Of a stretch of 37,079 bases of DNA, positions 23,910 to 31,544 are shown piece by piece (within the stretch, counting starts at the first letter, position 1; each line of letters begins with the position of its first letter). A program made the position numbers and the translations under genes. Source of the DNA: Candidatus Eremiobacteraceae bacterium (GTDB lineage: Bacteria; Vulcanimicrobiota; Vulcanimicrobiia; Eremiobacterales; Eremiobacteraceae); contig DATCBN010000006.1 of the NCBI GenBank assembly GCA_036511855.1, positions 1-37,079 on the forward strand. The letters run 5' to 3'. The notes under the pieces were generated by a model that saw nothing but the letters and a program-made list of their open reading frames with translations, did no database searches and had not been told where the DNA came from.

Positions 23910-24389
23910 TCAGTGAAAGGCGGGAAGGTGGGGTTTCAGCACCATCAAGCAGACCGCAACGACGGGTGCCAGCAGCGCGATCATTCCCCAAACATTCCAG
24001 TTCGCGGATAATCTCTTGTAGCGCGCCTCGTCAAGTGCGCCCGTCTTCACGGCCTCCGACGCGGCCACTTCCATCGCGCGCTGCGCGCGCGCGATCGGCC
24101 CGAACGCGATTCCAGAGATGATGAACAAGATTATCGACCACAGTATCCAGCCCGTGGCCAGAATCGGGATGTGTTCTGCGATTGCGGTCGCAATGCCGCC
24201 GGCCAACAGCACGATCACCGACGGGATCGTGAACCAGCGATCGGCCACAATGATCGAGCGCAGCGTGTGCGCCATGATGCGCGGATCGCGGGTTCGATCG
24301 GCGGCATCTTTCCAAAACACCCCAAGCGAAATATTTCCGAGGAACACGATAACCGCGGCGACGTGGATGAGCTTGAACCAGAGATACAT
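23910..24389 (-). CDS. DUF2269 family membrane protein
   Basis: 159 residues from the ATG at 24389; the longer frame upstream runs over the opposite gene. Four membrane helices, starting YLWFKLIHVAAVIVFLGNI. The motif LGVFWKDAADRTRDPRIMAHT followed by DRWFTIPSVIVLLAGG is characteristic of DUF2269. The function of the family is unknown. It lies just upstream of the APC permease gene, so the two may be co-transcribed; it is divergent from the TMEM175-like gene. Confidence 0.85.
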   Translation of the reverse strand: MYLWFKLIHVAAVIVFLGNISLGVFWKDAADRTRDPRIMAHTLRSIIVADRWFTIPSVIVLLAGGIATAIAEHIPILATGWILWSIILFIISGIAFGPIARAQRAMEVAASEAVKTGALDEARYKRLSANWNVWGMIALLAPVVAVCLMVLKPHLPAFH

Positions 24390-24513
24390 CGGGGCGTCGT
24401 TCCGCTTGGAGAGCACTCGGTTCCTTTCAGCAGACAGGGGAACGCTTTGCGGCAACGCCAACACTCGTTCGATGCAATCGAGCGTTCCGCAAGAGACGCA
24501 CCGGTTGGCGCCG

Positions 24514-24927
24514 ATGCGCGGCCTGCATCTCAACCGGGTGGAAAGTCTGACCGACGGCGTGTTCGCCATCGCCATGACGATCCTCGTCTTCGACTTGAAG
24601 AGCACAGCATCCGGCCATGGCGATTCGGGCGCGCTGCTCGCCTATCTCGGCTCGATCACCGGCAACTTCATCATCTATGTCATCGGCTTTTTTCTGCTCG
24701 GATTGTTCTGGTTCTACTATCACAAGCAATTGCATCGCATCGTACGCACCGACGACGGGCTCGTCTGGCTCAACCTGTGTTTCCTGTTCACGGTGACCCT
24801 CGTGCCGTATACGGCGTACGTCTACGGCGCCTACTATGGCGCGCGGCTTGCTAGCCTGATCTATTGCGCCAAATATCTTCGCAGTCGGTCTCTTCCAACT
24901 GTGGCATTGGCTGCACGCCGCGAATAA
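24514..24927 (+). pseudogene. TMEM175/DUF1211 channel-like protein, N-terminal part (frameshifted)
   Basis: From the ATG at 24514 (alternative 24472) it begins with the family signature RVESLTDGVFAIAMTILVFDL, then helices at ITGNFIIYVIGFFLLGLFWF and LCFLFTVTLVPYTAYVYGAYYG. Bacterial TMEM175 proteins are potassium-conducting channels with six helices. After GARLASLIYCAK (24871) this frame gives YLRSRSLPTVALAARRE, which is not membrane-like, whereas the +1 frame from 24872 continues sensibly. One extra base in the AAA at 24871-24873 explains this. Either a real mutation or a sequencing error. Confidence 0.8.
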
Positions 24928-25348
24928 GGACATGCTGGATTTGCGGGTGACGCCCCTCATGCGCGCCGAAACGACGGCGCGTTCTTTTGTCGTGTTGGGC
25001 TGTTACGCATTAGCCTTTGCCATCGCGCTCGTGAACCAGTACGTCTTTTTTGTGGCGTTCTGGTTCATCCCGATCGCATTGATCGTGACCTCGCGCGTGA
25101 TGCGGCGGAGGTATGCCGGCGCAGCACCGCCGCTGAGCTCACGCGTTTTACCGCGTTGTCGGCGTGCACCAAAACGCCGACTGCAACAGGCCGGAAGTGC
25201 CGCTGCTAGTCGTCTGAACACCGATGGCCCACACGTCCTTTGGAGAGATGTCCACGACGGCGCGATATATGCCGGTTCCCATCTCTTCGGGTCGTTGGAC
25301 AGCATTCCAGGATATGCCATTCCAATGCAAACCCAGAGGGCCACGTAA
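24872..25348 (+). pseudogene. TMEM175/DUF1211 channel-like protein, C-terminal part
   Basis: From 24872 the frame reads NIFAVGLFQLWHWLHAANKD and continues through the ATG at 24932 with DLRVTPLMRAETTARSF and two more helices (VVLGCYALAFAIALV, FFVAFWFIPIALIVTS). These are helices 4-6 and the linker expected of the family. The natural end should be near RVMRRRYAG (about 25120). The remainder up to 25348 overlaps the opposite propeller gene by 200 bases and looks non-coding, so the original stop may also have been lost. Confidence 0.7.
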
Positions 25349-26344
25349 AGCGGCACCGCTGACGACATATCCAACTGCCCAGATATCCTTTGTACTGGAA
25401 CCACTTACAGCGGTAAGATAATTGTCTTGATGTCTTGCGCCGACGCTGGGACTAGGAACGTAGGACCAAATAGATCCATTCCAGTGCGCTGTGTATGTGA
25501 GTGATATTTGGCCGTTCGGGTTGTTTGCGGGAATGGAATAGGACCCCACAACCCAAGCGTTGGATGGAGATTTCGCGTAAATACCCGCTAGATCCGGGTC
25601 GTGATAAAGATGCGGATTGGGCTGAGCGGGATTGGGCACGATAGACCATTTATTTCCGTCGAAATGTTCGATAAATACGTGAGAACGATTGTGAAAGATA
25701 TAGAAACCAAGAAGCCAAACGTCCGATCCGGACGTGCCGCTGACATCGTAGATCATGAGCTCGTCCAACCCGTTCGGGCCTTTCGGCGGAAGTATCTTCA
25801 CTGAGTTCCAGGTAGTGCCGTTCCACCGGTCGACAAACGACCCGATAGTATCACTCGGAGTGTAACCCCATCCGATCGCCCAAACATCATTAGCCGAGAA
25901 CGCTCGAACGTGCGTCGCAAATGCCGGCTCAATCAAACTCGGGTCCAATGGTAGAAAATCTTGAGTCCAGCTAGATCCATCAAAATGTAATGCGTAAGGC
26001 CCGGTCGAGAAACGATGACTTCCCCACCCAACTGCCCAAATGTTGTTGTCGGCGGTGGCCGATATCGACTCCTCAAACCCAAGATAATCGAAACCGGGAA
26101 CAGGTAAAATTGACCATCGGACGCCGTCCCAATGCCCAAAGCCGGGAGAGAGCGCATCCCCGGCGGCCCAAACATCGTTTGGACCGATGGCGGTAACTGA
26201 ACCGATAGTTTCTCCGTCTTTAGGAATATGACCGGGCCACATCGGGAACGACGCCCAAGAACAAACGTTGGACGCCATGCTGGGACCCGTCGGCCACAAG
26301 AATAAGACCGCAAGCACTCCAACTAACGTATGCGCAATACGCAT
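25148..26344 (-). CDS. Secreted WxG-repeat propeller-like protein, AT-richer
   Basis: 398 residues from the ATG at 26344, which has AAGGAG eight bases upstream; the frame continues to 26512 but without a ribosome site. Signal peptide: AHTLVGVLAVLFLWPTGPSMAS. The body is six or more repeats of the form S-x-N-D-V/I-W-A-V-G, then H-W/F-D-G-x-x-W-S, then V-P-x-P (for example NDVWAAGDALSPGFGHWDG, KDIWAVGYVV). Such repeats form beta-propellers in exported proteins of soil bacteria. Base composition is visibly lower in GC than its neighbours, hinting at foreign origin. Role unknown. Confidence 0.8.
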   Translation of the reverse strand: MRIAHTLVGVLAVLFLWPTGPSMASNVCSWASFPMWPGHIPKDGETIGSVTAIGPNDVWAAGDALSPGFGHWDGVRWSILPVPGFDYLGFEESISATADNNIWAVGWGSHRFSTGPYALHFDGSSWTQDFLPLDPSLIEPAFATHVRAFSANDVWAIGWGYTPSDTIGSFVDRWNGTTWNSVKILPPKGPNGLDELMIYDVSGTSGSDVWLLGFYIFHNRSHVFIEHFDGNKWSIVPNPAQPNPHLYHDPDLAGIYAKSPSNAWVVGSYSIPANNPNGQISLTYTAHWNGSIWSYVPSPSVGARHQDNYLTAVSGSSTKDIWAVGYVVSGAALRGPLGLHWNGISWNAVQRPEEMGTGIYRAVVDISPKDVWAIGVQTTSSGTSGLLQSAFWCTPTTR

Positions 26345-26368
26345 TGGCAAACTCCTTAGCGGGCCGCA

Positions 26369-26416
26369 ATTGAAATGAGGAATTGCGAGTTCGAGCGACC
26401 GTTCGCGCATTTCAAT
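26369..26416. promoter_or_regulatory. Inverted repeat in divergent intergenic region
   Basis: A perfect 9-base inverted repeat, ATTGAAATG (26369-26377) and CATTTCAAT (26408-26416), encloses a smaller one (GCAATT at 26366 with AATTGC at 26381). It lies 25-72 bases upstream of the propeller gene start and about 84 bases before the reductase GTG, a plausible operator or leader hairpin. No binding protein is identified. Confidence 0.35.
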
Positions 26417-26499
26417 CACTTTACTGCACTCGAACACGTGCACGATCACCTTTTTGCATCTTGGCATGAGGACCGCGCCGAGAATCAAAACACCCGGGT

Positions 26500-27414
26500 G
26501 TGAAGATAGCAATCTTTGGTGCGGGCGTTCAAGGGACGCTCTACGGCGTTCGTCTCGCGCGCGCAGGTCATGACGTCACGCTGATCGCCAGGGGAAAGCG
26601 GGCGGTCGAGCTGAGCAGCCAGGGAGCCGTCGTCGAAGAGGCGCTCTCCGGTCGAACCGATACCATGAAACTCCCTATCGTTGAAGCGCTGACGCCGAAC
26701 GTGGCGGCCGATCTTTGTTTTATCACCGTCCGCCGCGAGCAGTTGATGGACGTGCTCCCCGCGTGCGCGGCTGCGCACGAAATCAAGCGGTTCGTCTTCA
26801 TGGTCAATCACGCAAACGGCTCGGACGCTTTCTTCACCGCAATCGGACGCGACCGAGTGGTGCTCGGGTTTCCAGGGGCGGCCGGTGGCATCGAAAATGG
26901 CGTGGACTATTATGTCGAGGTCGCGGAGCAAGCCACGGCGATAGAGGCCATTGCGCCCGACGTCGCAGCCGTTCTCAAGGGCGCCGGCTTTCGGGTCGAG
27001 CTCGTCGGCGACATGGACTCTTGGTTGAAGCGCCACGCAGTGTTCGTGACCGCGATCTGCGGTGGGATCTACACGGCGGGGGGCGACGCGCATCGCCTTT
27101 CCACCGATCCCGCTCTCGTGCGTGAAATCATCTTGGCGGTTCGCGAAGGCTGGAGCGCACTCGACGCGCACGGCGCCGCCCCGGCGCCATTGCCTTTGCG
27201 CGTGATTTTCTGTTGGATGCCGCTGCCGTTTGCGGTCAAGTACTGGTGCCGGCTTTTTGGCTCAGAACGCGGCGAACACTATTTCGCCCGGCACGCGCGA
27301 CATGCCGCGCTCGAGATGCGCGCGCTCGCGGCCGACGTCCGCGCACTTAGCGGAGATTTCGCGATGCCGCACTTGCGGGTCTTATACGCCGCCATCGACC
27401 GGGCCGCGACGTGA
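26500..27414 (+). CDS. Ketopantoate reductase-like oxidoreductase
   Basis: 304 residues from a GTG at 26500. A Rossmann motif opens the protein (IAIFGAGVQGTLYGVRLARAGHDVTLIARG), with CFITVRREQ and a conserved HANGSD region as in ApbA/PanE enzymes. The C-terminal helical domain starts at DSWLKRHAVFV, keeping the catalytic-type Lys, but the Asn that normally follows in PanE is not evident. It is therefore better called a 2-dehydropantoate reductase family member than true PanE. NADP(H)-dependent reduction of a keto acid is expected. It converges on the DUF5916 gene with a 13-base gap. Confidence 0.8.
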   Translation: MKIAIFGAGVQGTLYGVRLARAGHDVTLIARGKRAVELSSQGAVVEEALSGRTDTMKLPIVEALTPNVAADLCFITVRREQLMDVLPACAAAHEIKRFVFMVNHANGSDAFFTAIGRDRVVLGFPGAAGGIENGVDYYVEVAEQATAIEAIAPDVAAVLKGAGFRVELVGDMDSWLKRHAVFVTAICGGIYTAGGDAHRLSTDPALVREIILAVREGWSALDAHGAAPAPLPLRVIFCWMPLPFAVKYWCRLFGSERGEHYFARHARHAALEMRALAADVRALSGDFAMPHLRVLYAAIDRAAT

Positions 27415-27427
27415 GCGCGAGCCGATA

Positions 27428-29551
27428 TCAAGCACCCTTTTCCGCGCCGATATACCGGATCCACTTCAAGAAGAGCGCCGGCTTCGTGGACAAGCTGTTC
27501 GGGTCGCCGTAGACCGCGTAGAACTCGTTCTTCGAGGTCAAGATGTGAAACGCCACGCTTATGTTAGCCGCGTTGAGCGGCGTGAAATCCGGCGGCGCGA
27601 ATGAAACGGGAAGATTTGGCCCGATAAGCCGGCGCGCTCCTAGATCGAACGACGCATTGCGGCTTATCTGCCAGTCGAGACTCGCGCGTTCGAGCCACTG
27701 ACGTCCGGATTGTTCGCCCGGATACGACGTCGCATATTGATTCTCGTCGGACTCGAGCGTGATGTGCAGGTCGCGTGCCATCGGTTGCGTGGTGACATAC
27801 GTCCAGCTATCGAGTCTTCCATGATAGTAGGCGCCGGAAAGATTCTGCACGTAGGTCGGCGTCGTCGTGTTGGACTTGTAACCCAAGAACTCGCCGTTCG
27901 TGTTGAACGGCAGTAGTTGATTGGAGGTGGTCAGGATATTCGCCGAGCCCATGAACACGTTGAGGCGAATCTGATCGCGGAAGTCAACCGTGAACGTCTG
28001 GCTTGCGTTGACCTGCGCAAGTTCGCCCGTGTGAGTGCGGAAGTTCGTGGAATACCAGTTGAACGAGGCGTCGCGGATCGGGGCTGATGGGGAGAAATTC
28101 CAATTCCGCGTGACGCTGCTCTCGAGGCCCGCGGTATCCGATTGTGCGACAAAGCCATCCGCGGGCAAATATTGCGCGCCGACCGCTTGGTACGACAAGA
28201 CTGCGGTTGTGAGAGGGCTTGCGTATCCGGTCCCGATCTCAAAGTAGTTGGCCAAGCTCGGATCGGTCACGTCGGTGCCGCGATCCTGGCCATTGTTGGC
28301 ATAGAGGAACAGGTCCGATCTCTTGCTCACGTAGCCGGTGGTGAACGTGTCGACGCGATCGTGAAAACCCGGCGCGTCCACTCCGACTTGCTGAAAGTCC
28401 GCGCCATACGTAGACGAAGGTCCCCGCACGAAGTAATTGAGCGCGCTCGCCTGATCATTCCGCTCGAAACCCGAGGTATCGTACGAGCCGAAGGAAATCG
28501 GGCCTTGCGTTCCCTCCACCGCGTAACCGTCGCGAAATGTCGGGATTATCGGCGTGTACAGGCTGGTCGGACAGTTGATGCAGCCGATGGCAACATTGTA
28601 ATACTGTGTGAGTTGCGTGAAAAAAGGCCGCACTTCGGCGAATTGGCGTTGGAACGCGTTCGGGGCGATCGTCTGCTGATCCACTTCGACGTTGGAATAG
28701 TCGGGGTGGAGGGTCGACACGAACGATGCGGTTGGCGTGACCGGAAGCGATAGGTCCGCGCCCACGCGTGATGTGCTGCCACCTTGTTTGGGCGTCGTCA
28801 TCTCGCTAAGTCCGTAGAGTTGGAGGCGCGGTCTCGGCGTCGCCGGCGCCATCGCAGACTTCACGCGCTTCGCCACATCCAGCATCGTGCCGGCGTACGA
28901 CGGATCGCCGATGCTGCGCTGACCGGGCAGGTACGACCACAGCGCCGTGCTGCCGGTCGAGACTGCGGTCCGCGTGAATTCGGCCCTCCACTGGGTGGAA
29001 CCGCCCGTGCGCATCAAGTTGAACGGGATTCGCATGGTCACGGAATAGCCGGTCGGCGTGATTTTCGCCGCGGCAGTCCATTGCGGCGAGTACGCGGTGT
29101 TTTCGCTCGACGTCTGGTAGCGAGCGCCGCGCGGATTCGCGCTGAAGGTATAGACGAAGCCGCCAGTGCCTTGGGGGAATAGGTAGACCGTGACGTTGTC
29201 GTCGTTGTCGACGCCCGGTCCATTTGTCTCCTGAGCAGCGGTGAGGCTTTCCTGTTGCGTGACGACGAATCCGATGTCGAGCGCGCCGTCGTCCTGCGCC
29301 GCGTAGATAGAGGTCGGCTCGGTCGCGGCACGACGATACGAGAAGTCGTAGTCGAGCGAAAGCTTTGCGGCCGTGGACCAACTCGCATCGATGTCGCCCC
29401 GCATCGCCGGCGCTTGTTCGACCAGCGGAAGCGTGAAACGGGGCAAGCCGTCTGCTAGTGCGGCGCACGGCATTGCGAGCGCGATCACAATGGCGGTCAT
29501 CGAAACTAACGAATTAGTTTTCATGCGCCGTAGATTGCCGCGCTTCGCCAT
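27428..29551 (-). CDS. DUF5916 outer-membrane protein with CBM9-like N-terminus
   Basis: 707 residues from the ATG at 29551, selected for its strong GGGAGGAG ribosome site; an inner ATG at 29524 is weaker. Signal peptide VSMTAIVIALAMPCAALADG. Residues about 50-230 resemble a CBM9-like carbohydrate-binding domain (DIDASWSTAAKLSLDYDF, YSVTMRIPFNLMRTG). The DUF5916 hallmark follows: TLHPDYSNVEVDQQTIAPN and QFAEVRPFFTQ, then many alternating strands ending in LFLKWIRYIG, typical of an outer-membrane beta-barrel. It implies a diderm cell. Substrate and partners are unknown. Confidence 0.87.
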   Translation of the reverse strand: MAKRGNLRRMKTNSLVSMTAIVIALAMPCAALADGLPRFTLPLVEQAPAMRGDIDASWSTAAKLSLDYDFSYRRAATEPTSIYAAQDDGALDIGFVVTQQESLTAAQETNGPGVDNDDNVTVYLFPQGTGGFVYTFSANPRGARYQTSSENTAYSPQWTAAAKITPTGYSVTMRIPFNLMRTGGSTQWRAEFTRTAVSTGSTALWSYLPGQRSIGDPSYAGTMLDVAKRVKSAMAPATPRPRLQLYGLSEMTTPKQGGSTSRVGADLSLPVTPTASFVSTLHPDYSNVEVDQQTIAPNAFQRQFAEVRPFFTQLTQYYNVAIGCINCPTSLYTPIIPTFRDGYAVEGTQGPISFGSYDTSGFERNDQASALNYFVRGPSSTYGADFQQVGVDAPGFHDRVDTFTTGYVSKRSDLFLYANNGQDRGTDVTDPSLANYFEIGTGYASPLTTAVLSYQAVGAQYLPADGFVAQSDTAGLESSVTRNWNFSPSAPIRDASFNWYSTNFRTHTGELAQVNASQTFTVDFRDQIRLNVFMGSANILTTSNQLLPFNTNGEFLGYKSNTTTPTYVQNLSGAYYHGRLDSWTYVTTQPMARDLHITLESDENQYATSYPGEQSGRQWLERASLDWQISRNASFDLGARRLIGPNLPVSFAPPDFTPLNAANISVAFHILTSKNEFYAVYGDPNSLSTKPALFLKWIRYIGAEKGA

Positions 29552-29795
29552 GCGTCTCCTCCCGCCGGCCCGGACTGGCGCAGTTAGTGAAGCGATCGTA
29601 CGGAATATGTCTCGAATCAATAAATGAATTTTGAGTTCGAATTGTCGATCATTAAGAGTTAATTCAATATCCTCGGACGCTAGCCGGACGGTCCCATGAT
29701 AGCGTTGACTCAGGAGTCAGCCGGCGGATCCACGCGTTCGCGCAATGGAATCGAAGGCAAGCTCCATCCACCAACTAAGAAAGGTAAGGCAGCTC
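29552..29795. other. Divergent intergenic region with small palindrome
   Basis: AT-richer than its flanks and without a gene. It must hold the promoters of the DUF5916 gene and the secreted protein at 29796. A short inverted repeat TGACTC-AG-GAGTCA (29706-29719) is the only operator-like feature I see; no convincing -35/-10 pair. Confidence 0.3.
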
Positions 29796-30221
29796 ATGTC
29801 AATTCGGATTAAGAGTTTGGGATTCGTCGGCTCTGCTTTGTTGGCCGTCGGCGCCACCATGGCGATGCAGGCGTCACCGACTCTTGCAGCCCAACCGGCC
29901 GTCTACGCTCGGCCCACGATCATCAACGCGGGTCCCGCTCGCGTCATGCCGGACTCGCAAGTCCCGTGCGGCGTACAATTCACGTTCACGTTGAACCCGA
30001 ATCAAACAGCGCAATTCTTCACATTTGGCTGGGATCCGGCCAATTTCATACAGTGGACCGTTATGAACGATACCAACAATTCGAGCGGTCCTATCGTGTC
30101 CCTCACAAACGTCGCCACGCAGCGCACATCCTCGACCGCTGTGACCTATTGGCTGACGGTCCAAAACCTGACGGCGTCAAGCCAGAACATCGAAGGACGA
30201 TTCTGCACGATGCATCGCTAA
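29796..30221 (+). CDS. 141-residue secreted protein, paralogue A
   Basis: ATG at 29796 preceded by AAGGTAAGG. Signal peptide VGSALLAVGATMAMQASPTLAA. The mature domain of about 95 residues contains VPCGVQFTFTLNPNQTAQFF, WTVMNDTNNSSGP, VSLTNVATQRTSSTAVTYWL and ends NIEGRFCTMHR; the two Cys could form a disulfide tying both ends. The pattern suggests a small beta-sandwich. It is nearly identical in layout to the gene at 31053, so the pair arose by duplication. No family recognised. A composite repeat follows the gene. Confidence 0.75.
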   Translation: MSIRIKSLGFVGSALLAVGATMAMQASPTLAAQPAVYARPTIINAGPARVMPDSQVPCGVQFTFTLNPNQTAQFFTFGWDPANFIQWTVMNDTNNSSGPIVSLTNVATQRTSSTAVTYWLTVQNLTASSQNIEGRFCTMHR

Positions 30222-30247
30222 ACGACCAACACTGCAAGGCCGACCCT

Positions 30248-30304
30248 GTAGGAGGGCAAGCATCGCTTGCCCATCTGTGGGGCCGACCTTTATGCGGGGT
30301 CGGC
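30248..30304 (+). repeat. Composite repeat, copy B, with terminator-like hairpin
   Basis: Bases 30248-30294 match copy A at 14868 with one mismatch. Palindrome GGGCAAGC-ATC-GCTTGCCC (30254-30272), spacer ATCTGT, then a second hairpin with arms GCCGACC (30282) and GGTCGGC (30298-30304). It lies just after paralogue A and could end its transcript, although no T-tract follows. Confidence 0.82.
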
Positions 30305-30367
30305 TACCTGGCGGCCACCCTTCCAAGCGTCATGGACCATCCGGTTTCGCGGTGCTTCTGCGGCGGC

Positions 30368-30643
30368 TCATGGGTTCGGATGATTCGACCATGCTTCGTT
30401 TCTGTTCGGGTCGAACTTCACGCGACCTCCGCCGAGCATTTTGACGAGGATCTTTGCGAGAAGGTCGTCGTAGTCGGTCGCCGGGCTCAAATCAAACGAG
30501 AAATCAAAGCTTGGACTGGCGGGGTTGGCTGCTGCGATGTTCTTGGGCGGTCCGACGTGGATGCCGCCGCCGCTGATCACGTGATCCGTGTCCGTGATTA
30601 TCGCCGTGCGAACGGCGTTGAATACATTGTAAGCTCGCGCCAT
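30368..30643 (-). CDS. Small hypothetical protein, 91 residues
   Basis: From the ATG at 30643 without an evident ribosome site. Segments: YNVFNAVRTAIITDTDHVIS, GGGIHVGPPKNIAAANP and DYDDLLAKILVKMLGGGRVKFDP. No signal peptide. It overlaps the next upstream small gene by 46 bases in another frame. Either the two are coupled genes or one gene split by a frameshift in the region 30598-30650. The coding-like use of residues such as VISGGGIHVG supports reality. Unknown function. Confidence 0.5.
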   Translation of the reverse strand: MARAYNVFNAVRTAIITDTDHVISGGGIHVGPPKNIAAANPASPSFDFSFDLSPATDYDDLLAKILVKMLGGGRVKFDPNRNEAWSNHPNP

Positions 30644-30789
30644 GTATGCGCTTGGATGCCGGCGGCGGAAGCCGTCGCTTTGCCATCATCGCGCGATCGC
30701 TTCGCAAGCTGATAGCCGACTTCGGCGACGCCGAGTACGACACCGGCGACGATCAATCCAAGAAGCCGTGAATCGATGCCGTTGAACAT
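30598..30789 (-). CDS. Small single-helix membrane protein, 63 residues
   Basis: ATG at 30789 with GAGG upstream (GAGGAAGACCGT before the ATG). It begins MFNGIDSRLLGLIVAGVVLG and continues VAEVGYQLAKRSRDDG, a single membrane helix with a positive cytoplasmic end, then a short tail. It is the upstream member of the pair with 30368-30643 and lies between the two secreted paralogues, antisense to them. Confidence 0.5.
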   Translation of the reverse strand: MFNGIDSRLLGLIVAGVVLGVAEVGYQLAKRSRDDGKATASAAGIQAHTWRELTMYSTPFARR

Positions 30790-31052
30790 ACGGTCTTCCT
30801 CGCGAATTCGATTCCAATGTCGCACGTGTTCGCGAACATTCTGTTCGTTTCGTGGCAGAGGAAAGCGGGTCGCATAAAGTCTCCGTGGACGAGTCGGTCC
30901 ACGGCCGGACGTTTGCCGTCTGCGATTCGTACGCCGGCGGCACGGCGGCGTGTTAGCGTGTCGTGGAGAGTGAGGCACCGCTTTGGGCGGACCACATGCC
31001 GAAGCTGGTGGCGCGCTCCTCCAATTGCATATCGAGAAGGGAGAATTATCTC

Positions 31053-31478
31053 ATGTCACATCAAATCAAGCGGGTCGGTCTCTTCGGCAGCGCTCTGCTG
31101 GCCGTCGGCGCCGCCATTGCGATGCAAACGGCACCGTCATTGTCGGCGCCGATCAGCAACAATCCACGACCGTTGACCATCAACGCCGGACCCGTTCGTC
31201 CTCAGCCCGACGCCCAAGTTCCATGCGGCGTGCAATTCACGTTCACGCTGAACCCGAATCAGACGGCGCAGTTCTTCACGTTCGGCTGGAATCCGGCTGA
31301 TACGACGGTGTGGACGGTCATGAACGACACTATCAATTCCAGCAATCCGGCCGTTTCGCTCACAAACGTCGCCACGCAACGCACATCCTCGACAGCCGTG
31401 ACCTATTGGCTCACGGTCCAGAATCTCACGTCAAGCAGCCAGAATATTGAGGGGCGCTTCTGCACACTACATCGCTAA
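31053..31478 (+). CDS. 141-residue secreted protein, paralogue B
   Basis: ATG at 31053 preceded by AAGGGAGA. Signal peptide FGSALLAVGAAIAMQTAPSLSA. The mature domain repeats that of paralogue A almost residue for residue: VPCGVQFTFTLNPNQTAQFF, VATQRTSSTAVTYWLTVQNL and a closing RFCTLHR. Differences concentrate after the signal peptide and around residues 85-100 (NPADTTVWTV against DPANFIQWTV). Same length, same two Cys. The start codons are 1257 bases apart in direct orientation. A hairpin follows at 31506. Confidence 0.77.
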   Translation: MSHQIKRVGLFGSALLAVGAAIAMQTAPSLSAPISNNPRPLTINAGPVRPQPDAQVPCGVQFTFTLNPNQTAQFFTFGWNPADTTVWTVMNDTINSSNPAVSLTNVATQRTSSTAVTYWLTVQNLTSSSQNIEGRFCTLHR

Positions 31479-31505
31479 ATGAGCGAGCAGTGGCTTATGA
31501 TGGCA

Positions 31506-31534
31506 AAGGGGCGGCGCAGATCGGGCCGTCCCTT
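31506..31534. terminator. Terminator-like hairpin between convergent genes
   Basis: AAGGGGCGGC (31506-31515) pairs with GCCGTCCCTT (31525-31534), one wobble, 9-base loop. It sits between the ends of paralogue B and the COG4705 gene and could serve both strands; no clear T-tract. Confidence 0.5.
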
Positions 31535-31544
31535 CGCGATCGCG

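Noticed and set aside
29706-29719. TGACTC-AG-GAGTCA palindrome as an operator
   Set aside because: Short arms, a single copy and no nearby regulator gene; kept only as a note on the intergenic region.
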